Positions 43,928 to 54,450 of a stretch of 64,000 bases of DNA are shown here, piece after piece; within the stretch, counting starts at the first letter, position 1; every line of letters starts with the position of its first letter. Origin of the DNA: Serripes groenlandicus (lineage: Eukaryota; Mollusca; Bivalvia; Cardiida; Cardiidae); contig JASEVX010000327.1 of NCBI GenBank assembly GCA_031761405.1, forward strand, positions 62,001 through 126,000, written 5' to 3'. The notes under the pieces were generated by a model. It was given only the letters and a program-made list of their open reading frames with translations, was not told the DNA's origin and made no database searches. The translations under genes and the position numbers were made by a program.

Positions 43928-44207
43928 TTATACAGTACAATATTTATAAACACATATTAAGACAAACTGACGTATTGAAATGTTTTCATCAATAATCATT
44001 TCCCAAAACTGCTGTCTATTCTGCAGATAGGATGTATCAAGTACATATCTGTCAAGGCAGACACTCAGCAAAACCTGGATGATCTGTTTTACATCATGCA
44101 TCTGTGTTGCTTTCCTCCACAACTCATCAAATCTTAAAGTTAGAATTCTTCTGCAACATCTGGAATCTGTGGCTGTTGCTATTGGTAGACAATTGTTACA
44201 TCTGCAT
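43928..44207 (-). CDS. Exon encoding a P2X7 intracellular (ballast)-like Cys domain
   Basis: On the minus strand, an acceptor (ACATTTTCAG) at 44208-44217 opens an exon whose frame reads CRCNNCLPIATATDSRCC, then ELWRKATQMHDVKQIIQ, then CLDRYVLDTSYLQNRQQFW and NISIRQFVLICVYKYC before TAA at 43928-43930. CxCxxC, then CC, then a V(C)LDxxVLxxxxL helix and an RQF segment is the order in the zinc-binding C-terminal domain of P2X7 and of the many stand-alone proteins with this domain in molluscs. The Cys residues that hold the zinc pair in P2X7 correspond to the first cluster; the final Cys region (PSCxxxxIRxxFP) is absent, so the exon is incomplete or the gene is broken. No channel part is seen. Confidence 0.6.
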
Positions 44208-44384
44208 CTGAAAATGTATGACAATACGTTCACTGTATTGTATCATAAACGGTAGAAGAATGTCTGGTCCTATCAGTTTGTAAGTAAAGGAAGATGCTAT
44301 GCTTTCATTTTGGTTAGTGGCTGTGAAATAGGTAGGTGACAGGATAGAACCCGGGGTGTGTATAAGGGTTTGATTTGTTTGATT

Positions 44385-44545
44385 TGTTTTATTGGGGTTT
44401 TACGCCGCTTTCAACATTATTTCAGTTATATCACGGCGACAGTTCACTTATTCATGATCCCTGGGTAAACTAACCAGTACTAGGCTAGAAAATGTGCCTT
44501 GCCAAAGGGCACTACACCATGACCGTAGTGCCGTATAAAGGTTTG
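44385..44545 (-). repeat. SINE copy
   Basis: Read on the minus strand, the 3' tail is GGCGTAAAACCCCAATAAAAC. The middle has AGCCTAGTACTGGTTAG and GATCATGAATAAGTGAAC. The same sequence is at 28385-28545 on the plus strand. The copy ends at GGCACTACGGTCATGGTG, just before where the tRNA-like head would start. Confidence 0.65.
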
Positions 44546-44962
44546 AATTACAAGTCCTAAATGAAGAGGCGAAGCTTCTTGTTTAAACTAATTAATTTGA
44601 AAAGTTTCCGCCATGCAGAAATCACAAATTGCTGATGACAGTCTTTCTTTAAGAAGGGTCTTTTCAATATTTACATCTATACACATTTTCTCTCATTGAA
44701 ACATTTACATAGTTATATGACACAGCCGTGTTTACCTCTCTCAATGTACATGCACATTTCTTGTGAAGAGTCTCTTTTTTTACTAGCTGATTTAGTAAAA
44801 TCAGCTAGTCTGTTAACATTTTCATTTAAATGCAAAGGCTTCAGTCTGAAAAAGAAGAACGATTGTATTATTGTATCAGCCATATAACACAACAAATATG
44901 TGAAATTTAACAGTTGTTGGCAGTTTACAATCATGATTGAAGATTTGTTTAAGATGTTTTAG
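44546..44962. other. No gene; contains a perfect 12-bp hairpin
   Basis: ACTAGCTGATTT (44782-44793), loop AGTA, AAATCAGCTAGT (44798-44809) is a perfect inverted repeat in AT-rich DNA. Overlapping open frames on both strands lack a domain. Confidence 0.5.
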
Positions 44963-45118
44963 CTCACACGAGCACACAGGGCAACAGCTGAGTTATTGGG
45001 ATCGCCCTCCGTCCCTTGTCCGTTATCCGTCCGTCAACATATATGTAACCAGTTGATTACTTTGGTGGAAACACAGCCAGCATCCTTTCTATGTCAACAC
45101 CAGAACTCCTTCATTTTT
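44963..45118 (+). mobile_element. H2-headed element fragment, interrupted by H1
   Basis: AGCTCACACGAGCAC..GCTGAGTTATTGGGATCGCC, then GTCCGTTATCCGTCCGTCAAC and the start of an H1-type body, up to CTCCTTCATTTTT where an H1 head begins. No continuation is found after that H1. Confidence 0.5.
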
Positions 45119-45203
45119 AGCTCCACTGGCTGAAAGCCAGTCTAGCTAATGTCATGGCGAATTGTCCGTCTTGCGTGCGTGCGTTGTGTGCGTGCGTGCG
45201 TGT

Positions 45204-45235
<32 letters not shown>

Positions 45236-45240
45236 ATGTG

Positions 45241-45272
<32 letters not shown>

Positions 45273-45385
45273 TCAACCTTTTGCTTCAAACGACTTCTCC
45301 TCCCTAGCCACTTGGCCAATTGGGATGAAATTTCATAGGAAGCATCCTCTCAATGTCTTCTCTTTAATTCCTGCATTTGTTTTTG
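45119..45385 (+). mobile_element. H1 element, 3'-truncated, with expanded TGCG microsatellite
   Basis: The head hairpin ACTGGCT-GAA-AGCCAGT is at 45124-45140. The TGCGTGCG run after GTCCGTC, about 20 bp in other copies, is expanded to about 105 bp (45168-45273) with a few interruptions. The body stops near 45385. The CVRACVRACV open frame comes from the microsatellite. Confidence 0.7.
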
Positions 45386-45399
45386 ATGTAACTTTTATA

Positions 45400-45560
45400 T
45401 TGTAGTAGTCTGCTGCAGAGACGTCAGAAAGTGTTTGAATGAGGGAACAGGTTAATAATAATGTTCATGAGGAGGTGAAAAAAGGATTATAGAATTAATC
45501 CTTTCCAACACGTGACGCTTATGCAACAGATCAGTTTTGAAAACATTGTGGCAAAAGGGG
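45400..45560. repeat. Palindromic-family fragments
   Basis: TAGTCTGCTGCAGAGACGTC, AATGAGGGAACAGGTTAA and ATTGTGGCAAAAGGGGAAATT match pieces at 41650-41850 and 57660-57760. Confidence 0.4.
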
Positions 45561-45599
45561 AAATTGCAAATCATTTTAACTTGATTCAATAGTACATCA

Positions 45600-45984
45600 T
45601 TTGTTTACCAAATCAACATGGGTTGAAGTAATCTAATAGATGGTCATCCCAGGAACTTTTCTACAAAACGCTTTTGATTTGGCCAGATACTTTCGGAGAA
45701 GAAGATTGTTAAAGTTTTCACTATAGCCATATAAGGCAGAATAGCCCCCATTACCCTGGCGGCCATTTTTTTTCTACAAATCAATCAGCATGGACTGCGG
45801 GAATCTAATAGAGGGTTACCATAGGAATATTTCTACAAACTTATTCGGAAAACGGTCAGATAATTTCGGAGGAGAAAATGTTGAAGTTTTCATTAAAGCC
45901 ATTTGAGACTAAACAACCACACTCCCTGACAAACACGTTTTTCGACGAATAAACATGGCTTCAAGAAGTCAATCTGATAGATAG
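45600..45984 (-). mobile_element. H1 body fragment, reverse orientation, no termini
   Basis: Read in reverse it gives H1 boxes (AACATTTTCTCCTCCGAAA, GCCGCCAGGGTAATGGGGGC, AAGCCATGTTTATTCG). This is the only clear H1 piece on the minus strand in the window. It is cut on the right by SINE sequence. Confidence 0.6.
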
Positions 45985-46110
45985 ATCTTAGCTAGGAAAT
46001 ATACCTTGCCAAGGGGCTATCCACTATGACCACCGCGACAGGCGATCGAACTCGAGACGCCTGCTTCAAAATCCCCTACGCTAACCACTACGAATAACCA
46101 TGTTAGGTGC
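45985..46110 (-). repeat. tRNA-derived SINE head
   Basis: Read on the minus strand, GTAGTGGTTAGCGTAGGGG resembles a pol III A box and CGAGTTCGATCGCC a B box, about 35 bp apart as in a tRNA. It continues into GTGGTCATAGTGGATAGCC and CCTTGGCAAGGTAT, which join the SINE middle seen at 44500-44545. It supplies the head that the other copies lack. Confidence 0.6.
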
Positions 46111-47302
46111 AACACCGCTGAAAAGGCGTTAACTCTTTAAATGCTGATTTTTTAAAATCAACTTGCCCCGCTTTACATTATGAAGAATCCGTAGCCGTGC
46201 ACCCGATGCAACTCGTGTTATCCTATTCAATAAGACTTATGTTAACGGGGTTAGCGTGCTCAACACTAACATAGTACTACCATCTTACCATTTGGTGTAA
46301 AGTTAAACTATTCTTACAGTCTAACTTCGAATTATAGTATGGACCAATGAGATCACGCGTTTACCGAGCATGCGCCGAGACCACAAATGTCTTCGATTAA
46401 GCGGCCATTTTCTAAACATGAGAAGACTGTGTTTTGCCAAGAAACCCCCTAAGGTTAAAAGAATAACTTTCGTTGGAAATCGCAATTGGAATTGGCGAAT
46501 CATGCGGATGATTGTGGTCGTGATCCTTCTTTTTCAATCAAGGTAATATTCAATTAAAATTGTCTGCAGTTTTACTGACATAAATATCCCCATAAATATG
46601 AATGGCATTTTAATATATGTTGCCGGTTTATATGTGTTTCCGGGGACCTCGCCCTTAAAGTCTCTAAAAAAAACCTTCTGTTTGCGTAGAATTGAGTGTA
46701 TACCATCACCAGAATCCATTGAATATATGGAATTTAAAATCATTGTAAATGTGTATCGATATAGGATGTCCTGGAAATGATTGATTTGATCACTCTTAGT
46801 ATTTTGACCTTGTTTGAAAGTATAAGTAAAGAATGCTAAAAACCGGTTTTGTCTTTTGCCCGATTTGGTCCAAAATTGCAGTAACCATTCTGACTGGTGA
46901 GGTCTTTCTTGCATAAATGCATGAACCCCCCTCCCCCCATTTTCTTTAAATAGTTTTCTTACAGCTTAGATGTAACTTTTTTCAATGGTATATGATGTTC
47001 TTCATGAGAAACGGTTAAAAAGTGTTTCAATATTGAGGACAGAAACTGGTCGATTTACATGGAAACAATGAGGGAATTAAATTTATTTGGTGTAATGCAA
47101 CCTTCATACGTAACACTCCTAAACAGTGATGTCCCTTGCACGATTATCTACCATTGTAAGGGGAGGGAAGTAACAGGTAGGACATGGAGGTTGATGATGA
47201 GTTAGTATTAAGTACAGGTCACACTATTTGAATAATATCTGGGACTACTAGTACTAATATATGGAAGAGAAACGAATGTGATAGCATTACCTGTACAAGG
47301 TT
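46111..47302. other. No gene recognised
   Basis: Open frames at 46321-46503 and 46534-46914 (minus) and 46598-46780 (plus) show no domain that I can name. Confidence 0.35.
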
Positions 47303-47405
47303 TATCTACCCGTTTATGTTTTTTTAAGACTACAAGCAATTGGCGCTTATCCTCCTGGTTTTCCCTGTGTGAGTAGCGGATAGTCCCAGATGGTATGAAT
47401 TCCAA
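47303..47405 (-). CDS. Possible exon, unidentified
   Basis: On the minus strand a frame reads EFIPSGTIRYSHRENQEDKR, then LLVVLKKHKRVDKPCTG, with a donor-like CAGGTAATG after it (47300s) and TTTTAATTAAG before it. Charged, coding-like composition; no family recognised. It may be chance. Confidence 0.2.
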
Positions 47406-47791
47406 ATCTTAATTAAAATGCCTAAAATGTGTTTACACATGTTTCTTTACTGTCTGATGCAATTTAGTAAAAAAATCCCCCAGATATAAAAAGATATATA
47501 TTGAGGTGGTCTGTAACTTCGTTAGTCCAAATAGTTTAGACTTTTGGTTTCCCCTTTTTTTCATCTGTCATTTATTGGTCAATGGCGTATGCAGGATAAT
47601 AACAAAATGTTCTTTGTAGGTCTAGAACTTCAGAAACACCAGTTTTCCAACGCAACCTCTGTACAGGTCAATAAATTTTACATAAACATTGAACTGTTGC
47701 AAAAAGGCATAGGTTCATGAACATGTATTACTTAACCCCATCTAGCACGTAACAGAGGAATGCACAAGGTGAAAAACAGCTTTTACTCATT
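47406..47791. other. Nothing recognisable
   Basis: AT-rich spacer up to the H3 head. Confidence 0.4.
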
Positions 47792-49149
47792 AGCTCTACT
47801 GGCCAAAGGCCAGAAGGGCTTATGTCGTGGTGATTTGTCCGTCGTCCGTCCGTCCGTAAACAATTTCTTGTTAACACGATACAGTCTTTACTTTTGATTG
47901 TATCTCAATTAAACTTATACAGTAGTTAGATATCCATGAGAGCTCGATTCCTTTCGAAAACCAGCCAGATCCGCTCATGCATGACTGGATTATGGCCCTT
48001 GAAATGGTCGAAATTGCTATAAAAGAGCTTGTTAACACGATACAGTCTTCACTTTTGATTGTATCTCAACTAAACTTATACAGTAGTTAGATATCTATGA
48101 GAGCTCGGTTCCTTTCGAAAACCAGCCAGATCCGCCTATGCATGACTGGATTATGGCCCTTGAAATGGTCAAAATTGCTATAAAAGAGCTTGTTAACATG
48201 ATACAGTCTTCACTTTTGATTGTATCTCAACCAAACTTATACAGTAGTTAGATATCCATGAGAGCTTGGTTCCTTTCGTAAACCAGCCAGATCCGCCCAT
48301 GCATGACTGGATTATGTCCCTTGAAATTGTCCAAATTGCTATAAAAGAGCTTGTTAACACGATACAGTCTTCACTTTTGATTGTATCTCAATCAAACTTA
48401 TACAGTAGTTAGATATCCATGAGAGCTCGGTTCCTTTCAAAAACCAGCCACAGATCCCCCCATGCATGACTGGATTATGGCCCTTGAAATGGTCAAAATT
48501 GCTATAAAAGAGCTTGTTAACACGATACAGTCTTCACTTTTGATTGTATCTCAACCAAACTTATACAGTAGTTAGATATCCATGAGAGCTTGGTTCCTTT
48601 CGAAAACCAGCCAGATCTGCCTATGCATGACTGGATTATGGCCCTTGAAATGGTCAAAATTGCTATAATAGAGCTTGTTAACACGATAGTCTTTATTTTT
48701 GATTGTATCTCAACCAAACTTATACAGTAGTAAGATATCCATGAGAGCTTGATTCGTTTCGAAAACAAGCCAGATCCGCCCCATGCATGACTGAATTATG
48801 GCCCTTGAAATTCTCAAAATTGCTATAATAGGGCTTGTTAACATGATACAGTCCTTATTTTTGATTGTATCTCAATCAAACTTATACAGTAGTTAGATAT
48901 CCATGAGAGTTTGGTTCATTTCTAAAAAACGGCCAGATCTACCCATACATGGCTGGATTATGGCCCTTGAAATTGTCAAAATTGCTATAATACAGCTTGT
49001 GAACACAATAGAGCTTCCATTTACTATCTGATCTTCACCAAACTTAGATGGTATTTGAATATTGATGACATATTGATTCCTTTTTGAAACAAGCCAGATC
49101 AATGCCAGTAGAGCACCAGTAGAGCATAGGCCCTCATGGGCCTCTTGTT
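47792..49149 (+). mobile_element. H3 element, full length
   Basis: The head hairpin ACTGGCC-AAA-GGCCAG is at 47798-47813, then GTCCGTCGTCCGTCCGTCC. About eight units of roughly 155 bp carry CCAGCCAGATCCGCCC and TGGATTATGGCCCTTG. It ends AGTAGAGCATAGGCCC-TCAT-GGGCCT-CTTGTT at 49120-49149. This is the longest and cleanest H3 here. Minus-strand frames at 48517-49186 are repeat. Confidence 0.75.
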
Positions 49150-49604
49150 CTCTAAGTCGACATTGACGCTGTAAGTACATAGTCATATCTATAGGTGATG
49201 TAGGGATTTTTTTAAAAATGCAATTATTTATCGATATTTTGGGTCATTAATACAGTTATTCAATCTGATAGAGCTGTATTTGCGGTTGTAGCTGAGGGAT
49301 AAAAATATGCACTCTGAGTCTGACCCACTTGATCCACACAGGACTATATCCTTATTCAGCCTGCTGGATCTTATGCCTGTTTAATTGACAATCATTCAAC
49401 TAACGGTACCATTACAGGGTTTTTACTGGCCCTTATTTCTTTTTGCCACCATAAATCAAAACCATTGTTTGCGTGGGGGGAAGATACAACCCAATGGTTA
49501 TTGATTTACAAGTAGGTGATAAAATATATCTCTGTTTACCCCCAGGCTATGCTTATACCATGGCAGGTGACATGTTTGACATGTTGTGTACTGTAGGTGA
49601 GATT
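49150..49604. other. Nothing recognisable
   Basis: No coding or repeat signal beyond ordinary AT-rich DNA. Confidence 0.4.
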
Positions 49605-49842
49605 GAGATGTTTTGAGCTGTCATGCGAATGTTTTGACCCAGATCAGTCCACTCAAACTGATCAGAGCTGACACATTCCGTCTCAAGGGGATAAAGGTAT
49701 AGAGTAATGATTCCTAAAACAGAAAATCAACAGAATACGAAAGTGTCTATCTGGGTAAGCCTGTGCGGCATGCTTAGACTGATCCGGGTCAATACTTTAC
49801 GCAGATCCACAATGTTGGTTATCTCGTGGGACGGCTCTTTCA
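49605..49842 (-). mobile_element. MITE-A copy, reverse orientation, worn ends
   Basis: GCTGACACATTCCGTCTCAA, GGGGATAAAGGTATAGAG and AATGATTCCTAAAACAGAAA are the inverse of the interior at 30640-30710. The right tip TGGGACGGCTC is nearly the MITE-A tip; the left tip TGAGCTGTCATG is degenerate. Confidence 0.6.
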
Positions 49843-50316
49843 TTTATGTTTTAAAATTAAGGGAAATTTCTTTTATAAAAATTATGTATGGCAATTCATT
49901 TTTTCGCCATTGGCAATTGTGGCTTATTACAGAGGAAACAATGCATTAGATGTATCGATTAACAAAACCAAAATAATAACATGAAAGTATGTTACTGTGA
50001 AAATTGGGCCAAATCTGCAAAAATCATTAATCTTTTGCTGCATTGTAAAAACTAAAAGGTCAACTTTGCTGTTGAATATTTCAAGAAAAACTGCCAACCT
50101 TTTTGATATGGGCAAAGCATCAAATAAATTTTCCAATCTCAAGGTATATTGTACCTACCCCATAATGTGATAATTTGATACTTTGATCCGATTGAATTAT
50201 ATTTAAGTGAACTTAGAGCTGTAAACATGCGAACACTGTTAGCTAAAAGGAAGTCAACAAAAAATATCAAGTTAATTGTGTGGAGATCATTTACCTCGAC
50301 TATTTCTTTCCTACAG
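49843..50316. other. Upstream of the KDZ-like exon; possible unassigned exon
   Basis: A plus-strand open stretch at about 49984-50142 (ends LFDMGKASNKFSNLK) is followed by a donor-like AAGGTATATT, but its phase does not join the exon at 50317 and no domain is recognised. Confidence 0.25.
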
Positions 50317-50558
50317 ATGCAGTCAATTACAAAGAAAGGCAGACAAAGTTACTGGAAAAGTGGCAAAGTATAAGACGGGATCTATTGTCCACCCGCATTG
50401 AGGAAATGTGTCCTTCATCTTATATATGTGTTATGTGTGGCACACACGAAGATCACATAATACTTTGTGAAACATGTGGCCCTTCAGCATTTTATTGTGA
50501 CCATTGCTGTCATAGGGTTCATAGACCTGCACTGTTTCAACAGCCAAAGAAGTGGACA
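50317..50558 (+). CDS. KDZ-transposase-like gene, exon with Cys-cluster (CxC) domain
   Basis: The acceptor is TTTCTTTCCTACAG (ends 50316); the donor is GTGGACA/GTAAGT (50559). The frame reads YKERQTKLLEKWQSIRRDLL, then YICVMCG, then ILCETCG, then FYCDHCCHRVH and QPKKWT. CxxCG-x(n)-CxxCG-x(n)-FxCxxCxxxxH-x(n)-F-x-x-P-x-x-W is the cysteine cluster that precedes Kyakuja-Dileera-Zisupton transposase domains in animal and fungal elements, probably a zinc-binding fold. The exon ends in phase 0, with 80 complete codons plus two bases at its start. The next recognisable exon at 54046 needs one base carried over, so at least one exon between them is missing or unrecognised. It may be a domesticated gene or an old element. 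Confidence 0.65.
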
Positions 50559-50559
50559 G

Positions 50560-51096
50560 TAAGTTTAACATACCATTTGAATTTAAATCATTAGCATTAT
50601 AATTTCATAATTGTAAATCTATAAAACTGTTATGAATCTTCAAATTATTTTCTATAAATTCTGATTTTAAACCAAACAAAACAACTGTCTTTCCCAGAAC
50701 AAATTTCAAGTGCAACCAAAATGTAAACTTACATCATTTTAAAAATTCAAGTGGTTAAATCAGGTTGCGGAAATCGACTGCCCGACGCGTCCAACACGTG
50801 TAATGTTGTAGTCGGGCAAGTAGGATTTCCCTGTTGACTTGTCTGCGGGCAAGTTCAAATAAAAAGAAATGCTCCAATATATATACTAGACAAAACTTCC
50901 AATGCACATATGTACATAAGTATCAATATTTCATTTAATATTATAGATTGAAAACAAAAACTTAACAAAATACCACAGTAGATTACAATAAAATTTATGC
51001 ATTAATTGATTGAAGGGTGCATTTTTAAAGTTTGCAGGATAAGTCAGTAGCGGGTGTGATTCAATTAGAGCAAGCATTTTCTGATGTCTAGTTTTT
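50560..51096. other. Intron sequence with diverged repeat
   Basis: GTCGGGCAAGTAGGATTTCC and GCGGGCAAGTTCAAATAAA near 50810-50865 match, inverted, ACTTGCCCATGGACAAGTAG at 52410-52430; the two bracket the H3 insertion. Confidence 0.4.
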
Positions 51097-52103
51097 AGCT
51101 CTACTGTCCAAAGGCCAGAAGAGCTTATGCAGCAATATGCCGTGGTGTCCGTCGTCCATGCATCCGTCCATAAACAATTGCTTGTGAAAGCGATACAGTC
51201 TTCAGTTTTGATTGTATCTCAATCAAACTTATACAGTAGTTAGATATCCATGAGAGCTCGGTTCCTTTCGCAAACCAGCCAGATCCGCCTATGCAAGACT
51301 GGATTATGGCCCTTGGAATTGTCAAAATTGCTATAATAGAGCTTGTGAACACAATAAAGGCTCCATTTACTATCTGATCTTCACCAAACTTACACCGTAT
51401 TTAGGTATCCATGAGAGCTTGGTTCCTTTTGCAAACCAGCCAGATCCGGCCATGCAAGACTGGATTATGGCCCTTAAAATTGTCAGAATTGCTATAATAG
51501 AGCTTGTGAACGCGATAAAGTCTTCAGTTTTGCTTGTATCTCAATCAAACTTATACAGTAGTTAGATACTCATTAGAGCTCGGTTCCTTTCGCAAACCAG
51601 CCAGATTCGCCCATTCAAGACTGGATTATGGCCCTTGAAATTGTCAAAATTGCTATAATAGAGCTTGTGAACACAATAGAGGCTCCATTTACTATCTAAT
51701 CTTCACCAAACTTAGATAGTAGTTAAATATTGATGATAGCTTGGTTCCTTTTGAAAACCAGCCAGATGTGCCCTTGCATGACTGGATTACGGCCCTTGAA
51801 ATTGCCAAAATTGCTATAATACAGCTTGTGAACACAATAGAGCCTCTTTTTACTATCCGATCTTCACCAAACTTAGATAGTAGTTGAATATTGATGAGAG
51901 CTCGGTTCCTTTGCAAACCAGCCAGATCCGCCAATTAAAGACTGGATTATGGCCCTTGAAATTGTCCAAATTTCTATAATACAGCTTGTGAACACAATAA
52001 AGCCTCCATTTACTATCCGATCTTCACCATACATACATGCTCTGGATTGAAAATGACCAAAGAACCATACCAGTAGAGCATAGGCCCTCATGTGCCTTTT
52101 GTT
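51097..52103 (+). mobile_element. H3 element in the KDZ-like intron
   Basis: The head ACTGTCC-AAA-GGCCAG within AGCTCT..AGAGCT is at 51097-51126. Six body units follow. It ends GTAGAGCATAGGCCC-TCATGTGCCTTTTGTT, a worn terminus. Minus-strand open frames (51125-52091) are repeat. Confidence 0.7.
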
Positions 52104-52470
52104 TTTTGTTTACCTCGCAATATAATTTTGTTCTGTTCACGTCTGCATGACATTAAGATTTGCATTGTCTGCAAGTTGTATGGATCGGGTTTTTTTCAAA
52201 TAAAAAAATGGCAGTAATAAGCCAGAAAAAGGAAGTGAAAAAGTGATCTGAATAAAGAATATGATATGAAAGTAAAAAAAATGGCAAACTGACAGACTGT
52301 TGCACGCAATATCAGCTCATTTACAGTAAGTCTATCACTCAAAATAAGAAAATATATGGATTAATGCAGACAAGTTAACTGAGTTGGCGGAGAAGTAGAT
52401 TTTCATATCTTACTTGCCCATGGACAAGTAGATTTTTTTTACATTTCCACACCCCTGGTTAAATACACTT
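52104..52470. repeat. Repeat with ACTTGCCCATGGACAAGTAG and a T-rich tail
   Basis: The end reads GACAAGTAGATTTTTTTTAC, then ATTTCCACACCCCTGG, and looks like the boundary of an unidentified dispersed repeat. The rest of the interval is unremarkable. Confidence 0.35.
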
Positions 52471-53490
52471 TATTATCAGTAACCGGGCTGTCCGTTTGTT
52501 TGTGCGTCCGTCAGTAACAGCCTTGTGACCACTCTACACTGAACATCCTTTGACCTATCTTAACCAAACTTGGTATATGGCTAGCTCTAGAAGCCTATTT
52601 ATTTTCAAGGTCATAGGGTCAAGGTAAAAATTGGACTTGCCGTCCGCAACAACCTTGTGACCACTCTACACTGAACATCCTTTGACCGATCTTAACCAAA
52701 CTTGGTATACAGTTAGTATATGGCAAGGTCATAGGGTCAAGGTCGAAATTGGACTTTCCGTCCGTAACAACCTTCTGACCACTCTACACTGAACATCCTT
52801 TGACTGATCTTAACCAAACTTGGTATACAGTTAGTATATGGCAAGGTCTAGAAGCTTATTTATTTTAAAGTTCATACGGTCAAGGTCAAAATTGGACTTT
52901 GACTATTTTCCCATATAACAACCTTGTGACCACTCTACACTGAACATCCTTTGACTGATCTTAACCAAACTTGGTATACAGTTAGTATATGGCAAGGTCT
53001 AGAAGCCTATTTATTTTCAAGGACATAGGGTCAAGGTCAATGTCAAAATTGGACTTGGACTATTTTCCCATATAACAACCTTGTGACCACTCTTCACTGA
53101 ACATCCTTTGACTGATCTTAACCAAACTTGGTATACAGTTAGTATATGGCAAGGTCTGGAAGCCTATTTATTTTCAAGGTCATAGGGTCAAGGTCAAAAT
53201 TGGACTTTTGTCCATAAAAACCTTGTGACCACTCCACACTGAACATCCTTTGACTGATCTTAACTAAACTTGGTATACAGTTAGTATATATGGCAAAATA
53301 ATGCGGAGACAAGGACAAATTTTCTCTTAGTTCTTTGGTCCATAACATTAATAACAATTTGATAAAGGCAAGGACAAGTTTTCTGGTACATAACATTAAT
53401 ATCCAGGTCATTGGCCATATTTTTAGCCATATTTTTAAATTTAATACCGAGGAGATGTATTCGCTTTGTGTTGCCCTTGTTATCCCCTCG
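52471..53490 (+). mobile_element. H6 element, 5' head missing
   Basis: Six units of about 145 bp with CCTTGTGACCACTCTACACT, GAACATCCTTTGAC and TTAACCAAACTTGGTATAC. A non-repeat stretch follows (53295-53445). It ends CCGAGGAGATGTATTCGC-TTT-GTG, then TTGCCCTTGTT at 53453-53490. The next H6 head begins at once. Confidence 0.6.
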
Positions 53491-53723
53491 GTTACGAAGT
53501 AAGCGAGAAAGGGATATAGTAACGGGACCTTCCGTATGTATGTGTGTCCGTCCGTCCGTAACAAACCTTGTCATCACTCTACACTAACCATTTATTGACA
53601 GATCTTAACCAAACTTGGTATAAAGTAAGTATATGGTAACATCTTGAAGCCTATTGATTTTCAAGGTCATAGGTCAAAGGTCAAGCCCAGCCGAGGGGAT
53701 GCATCCGCTTTGCGGTGCCCTTG
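53491..53723 (+). mobile_element. H6 element, short, complete
   Basis: The head hairpin CTCGGTTAC-GAA-GTAAGCGAG is at 53496-53516, then GTGTCCGTCCGTCCG and a single body unit. It ends GCCGAGGGGATGCATCCGC-TTT-GCGG, then TGCCCTTGTTT. With only about 233 bp it shows the minimal form: head hairpin, GTCCG run, one unit, tail hairpin. Confidence 0.7.
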
Positions 53724-54045
53724 TTTTAAATTGTATCTGGTAAGAAGCAAAAGGAATGATAACAAATAACAAAACATTAAAGAATTATTGATGCAAACTT
53801 GATTCTTAAGTGCAACTTTGATTTATTTTAAAATTCAAGTGCAAAACTGTTGTGCGCTTAAAACGATTTTGGTAGATTATGAAACTTTCAAGATATTTGT
53901 CCTGGTTTGTGCCAGGGTTGCAGTTGCATTATAATTTAATATTTATAAATGACATTTTTTCTTTTTCGAAGAAAATGGGGTTATTAAAAGTTATTAATAA
54001 TAAATTTGAAGTTCTTTCAAACATGACTTGATTTTTTTCTTTTAG
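53724..54045. other. Intron sequence
   Basis: AT-rich; ends in a good polypyrimidine tract (GATTTTTTTCTTTTAG) at the exon. Confidence 0.5.
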
Positions 54046-54143
54046 GCTACCCTGCATATATTCTAAAGAAAGTATTGCAAGTCCGGAATGAGGAACTTCT
54101 TGTAATGTATGATATAGCCTATACACTACACAAGCATTTTCAG
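54046..54143 (+). CDS. KDZ-transposase-like gene, exon with MYDIA motif
   Basis: Acceptor TTTTTTTCTTTTAG, donor CAG/GTTAGA. Frame with one base carried in: YPAYILKKVLQVRNEELL, then VMYDIAYTLHKHFQ. MYDIAC-x-LxKHL is a landmark of the KDZ transposase core, including one of its acidic catalytic residues (the D of YDIA); here the usual Cys is Tyr. It ends in phase 0, as the next exon requires. Confidence 0.65.
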
Positions 54144-54450
54144 GTTAGATATATATGTTCTTAAGTGAATGAAAGTTCCATAGACTTTTCAAGACATGGT
54201 ACCAGCAGTTTTAAGATGAAAACTTGAAATAAACTAAGAATTAGTTATAGATCAATACTATGGTTACAATAGTTCAAACTTTCCTTTTACATGAATTAGG
54301 CCATAGGCCATTGGTTCCCGAATCACCACAAGGCATACAGAAAACCAGTTTTACTTATTGACCAGGACCAACATTCTGATTAGCTGGACATTTACATTTA
54401 TGTGTTATATAATTGTTAGAACATCAACTATAGTAACAGTATTAGTTTTT
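54144..54450. other. Intron sequence, nothing recognisable
   Basis: No repeat or coding signal before the H2 head at 54451. Confidence 0.45.

Noticed and set aside
45154..45405. Cys/Val/Arg/Ala repeat protein (CVRACVRACV)
   Set aside because: Translation of the TGCG microsatellite in an H1 head.
47792..49149. Minus-strand frames with repeated SSIIAILTISRAIIQSCIG segments as a repeat protein
   Set aside because: The periodic segment is the H3 unit read in reverse and also occurs in every other H3 copy.
53139..53577. 141- and 98-codon minus-strand frames
   Set aside because: They run through H6 units and the H6 tail; no protein-like signal beyond the repeat.
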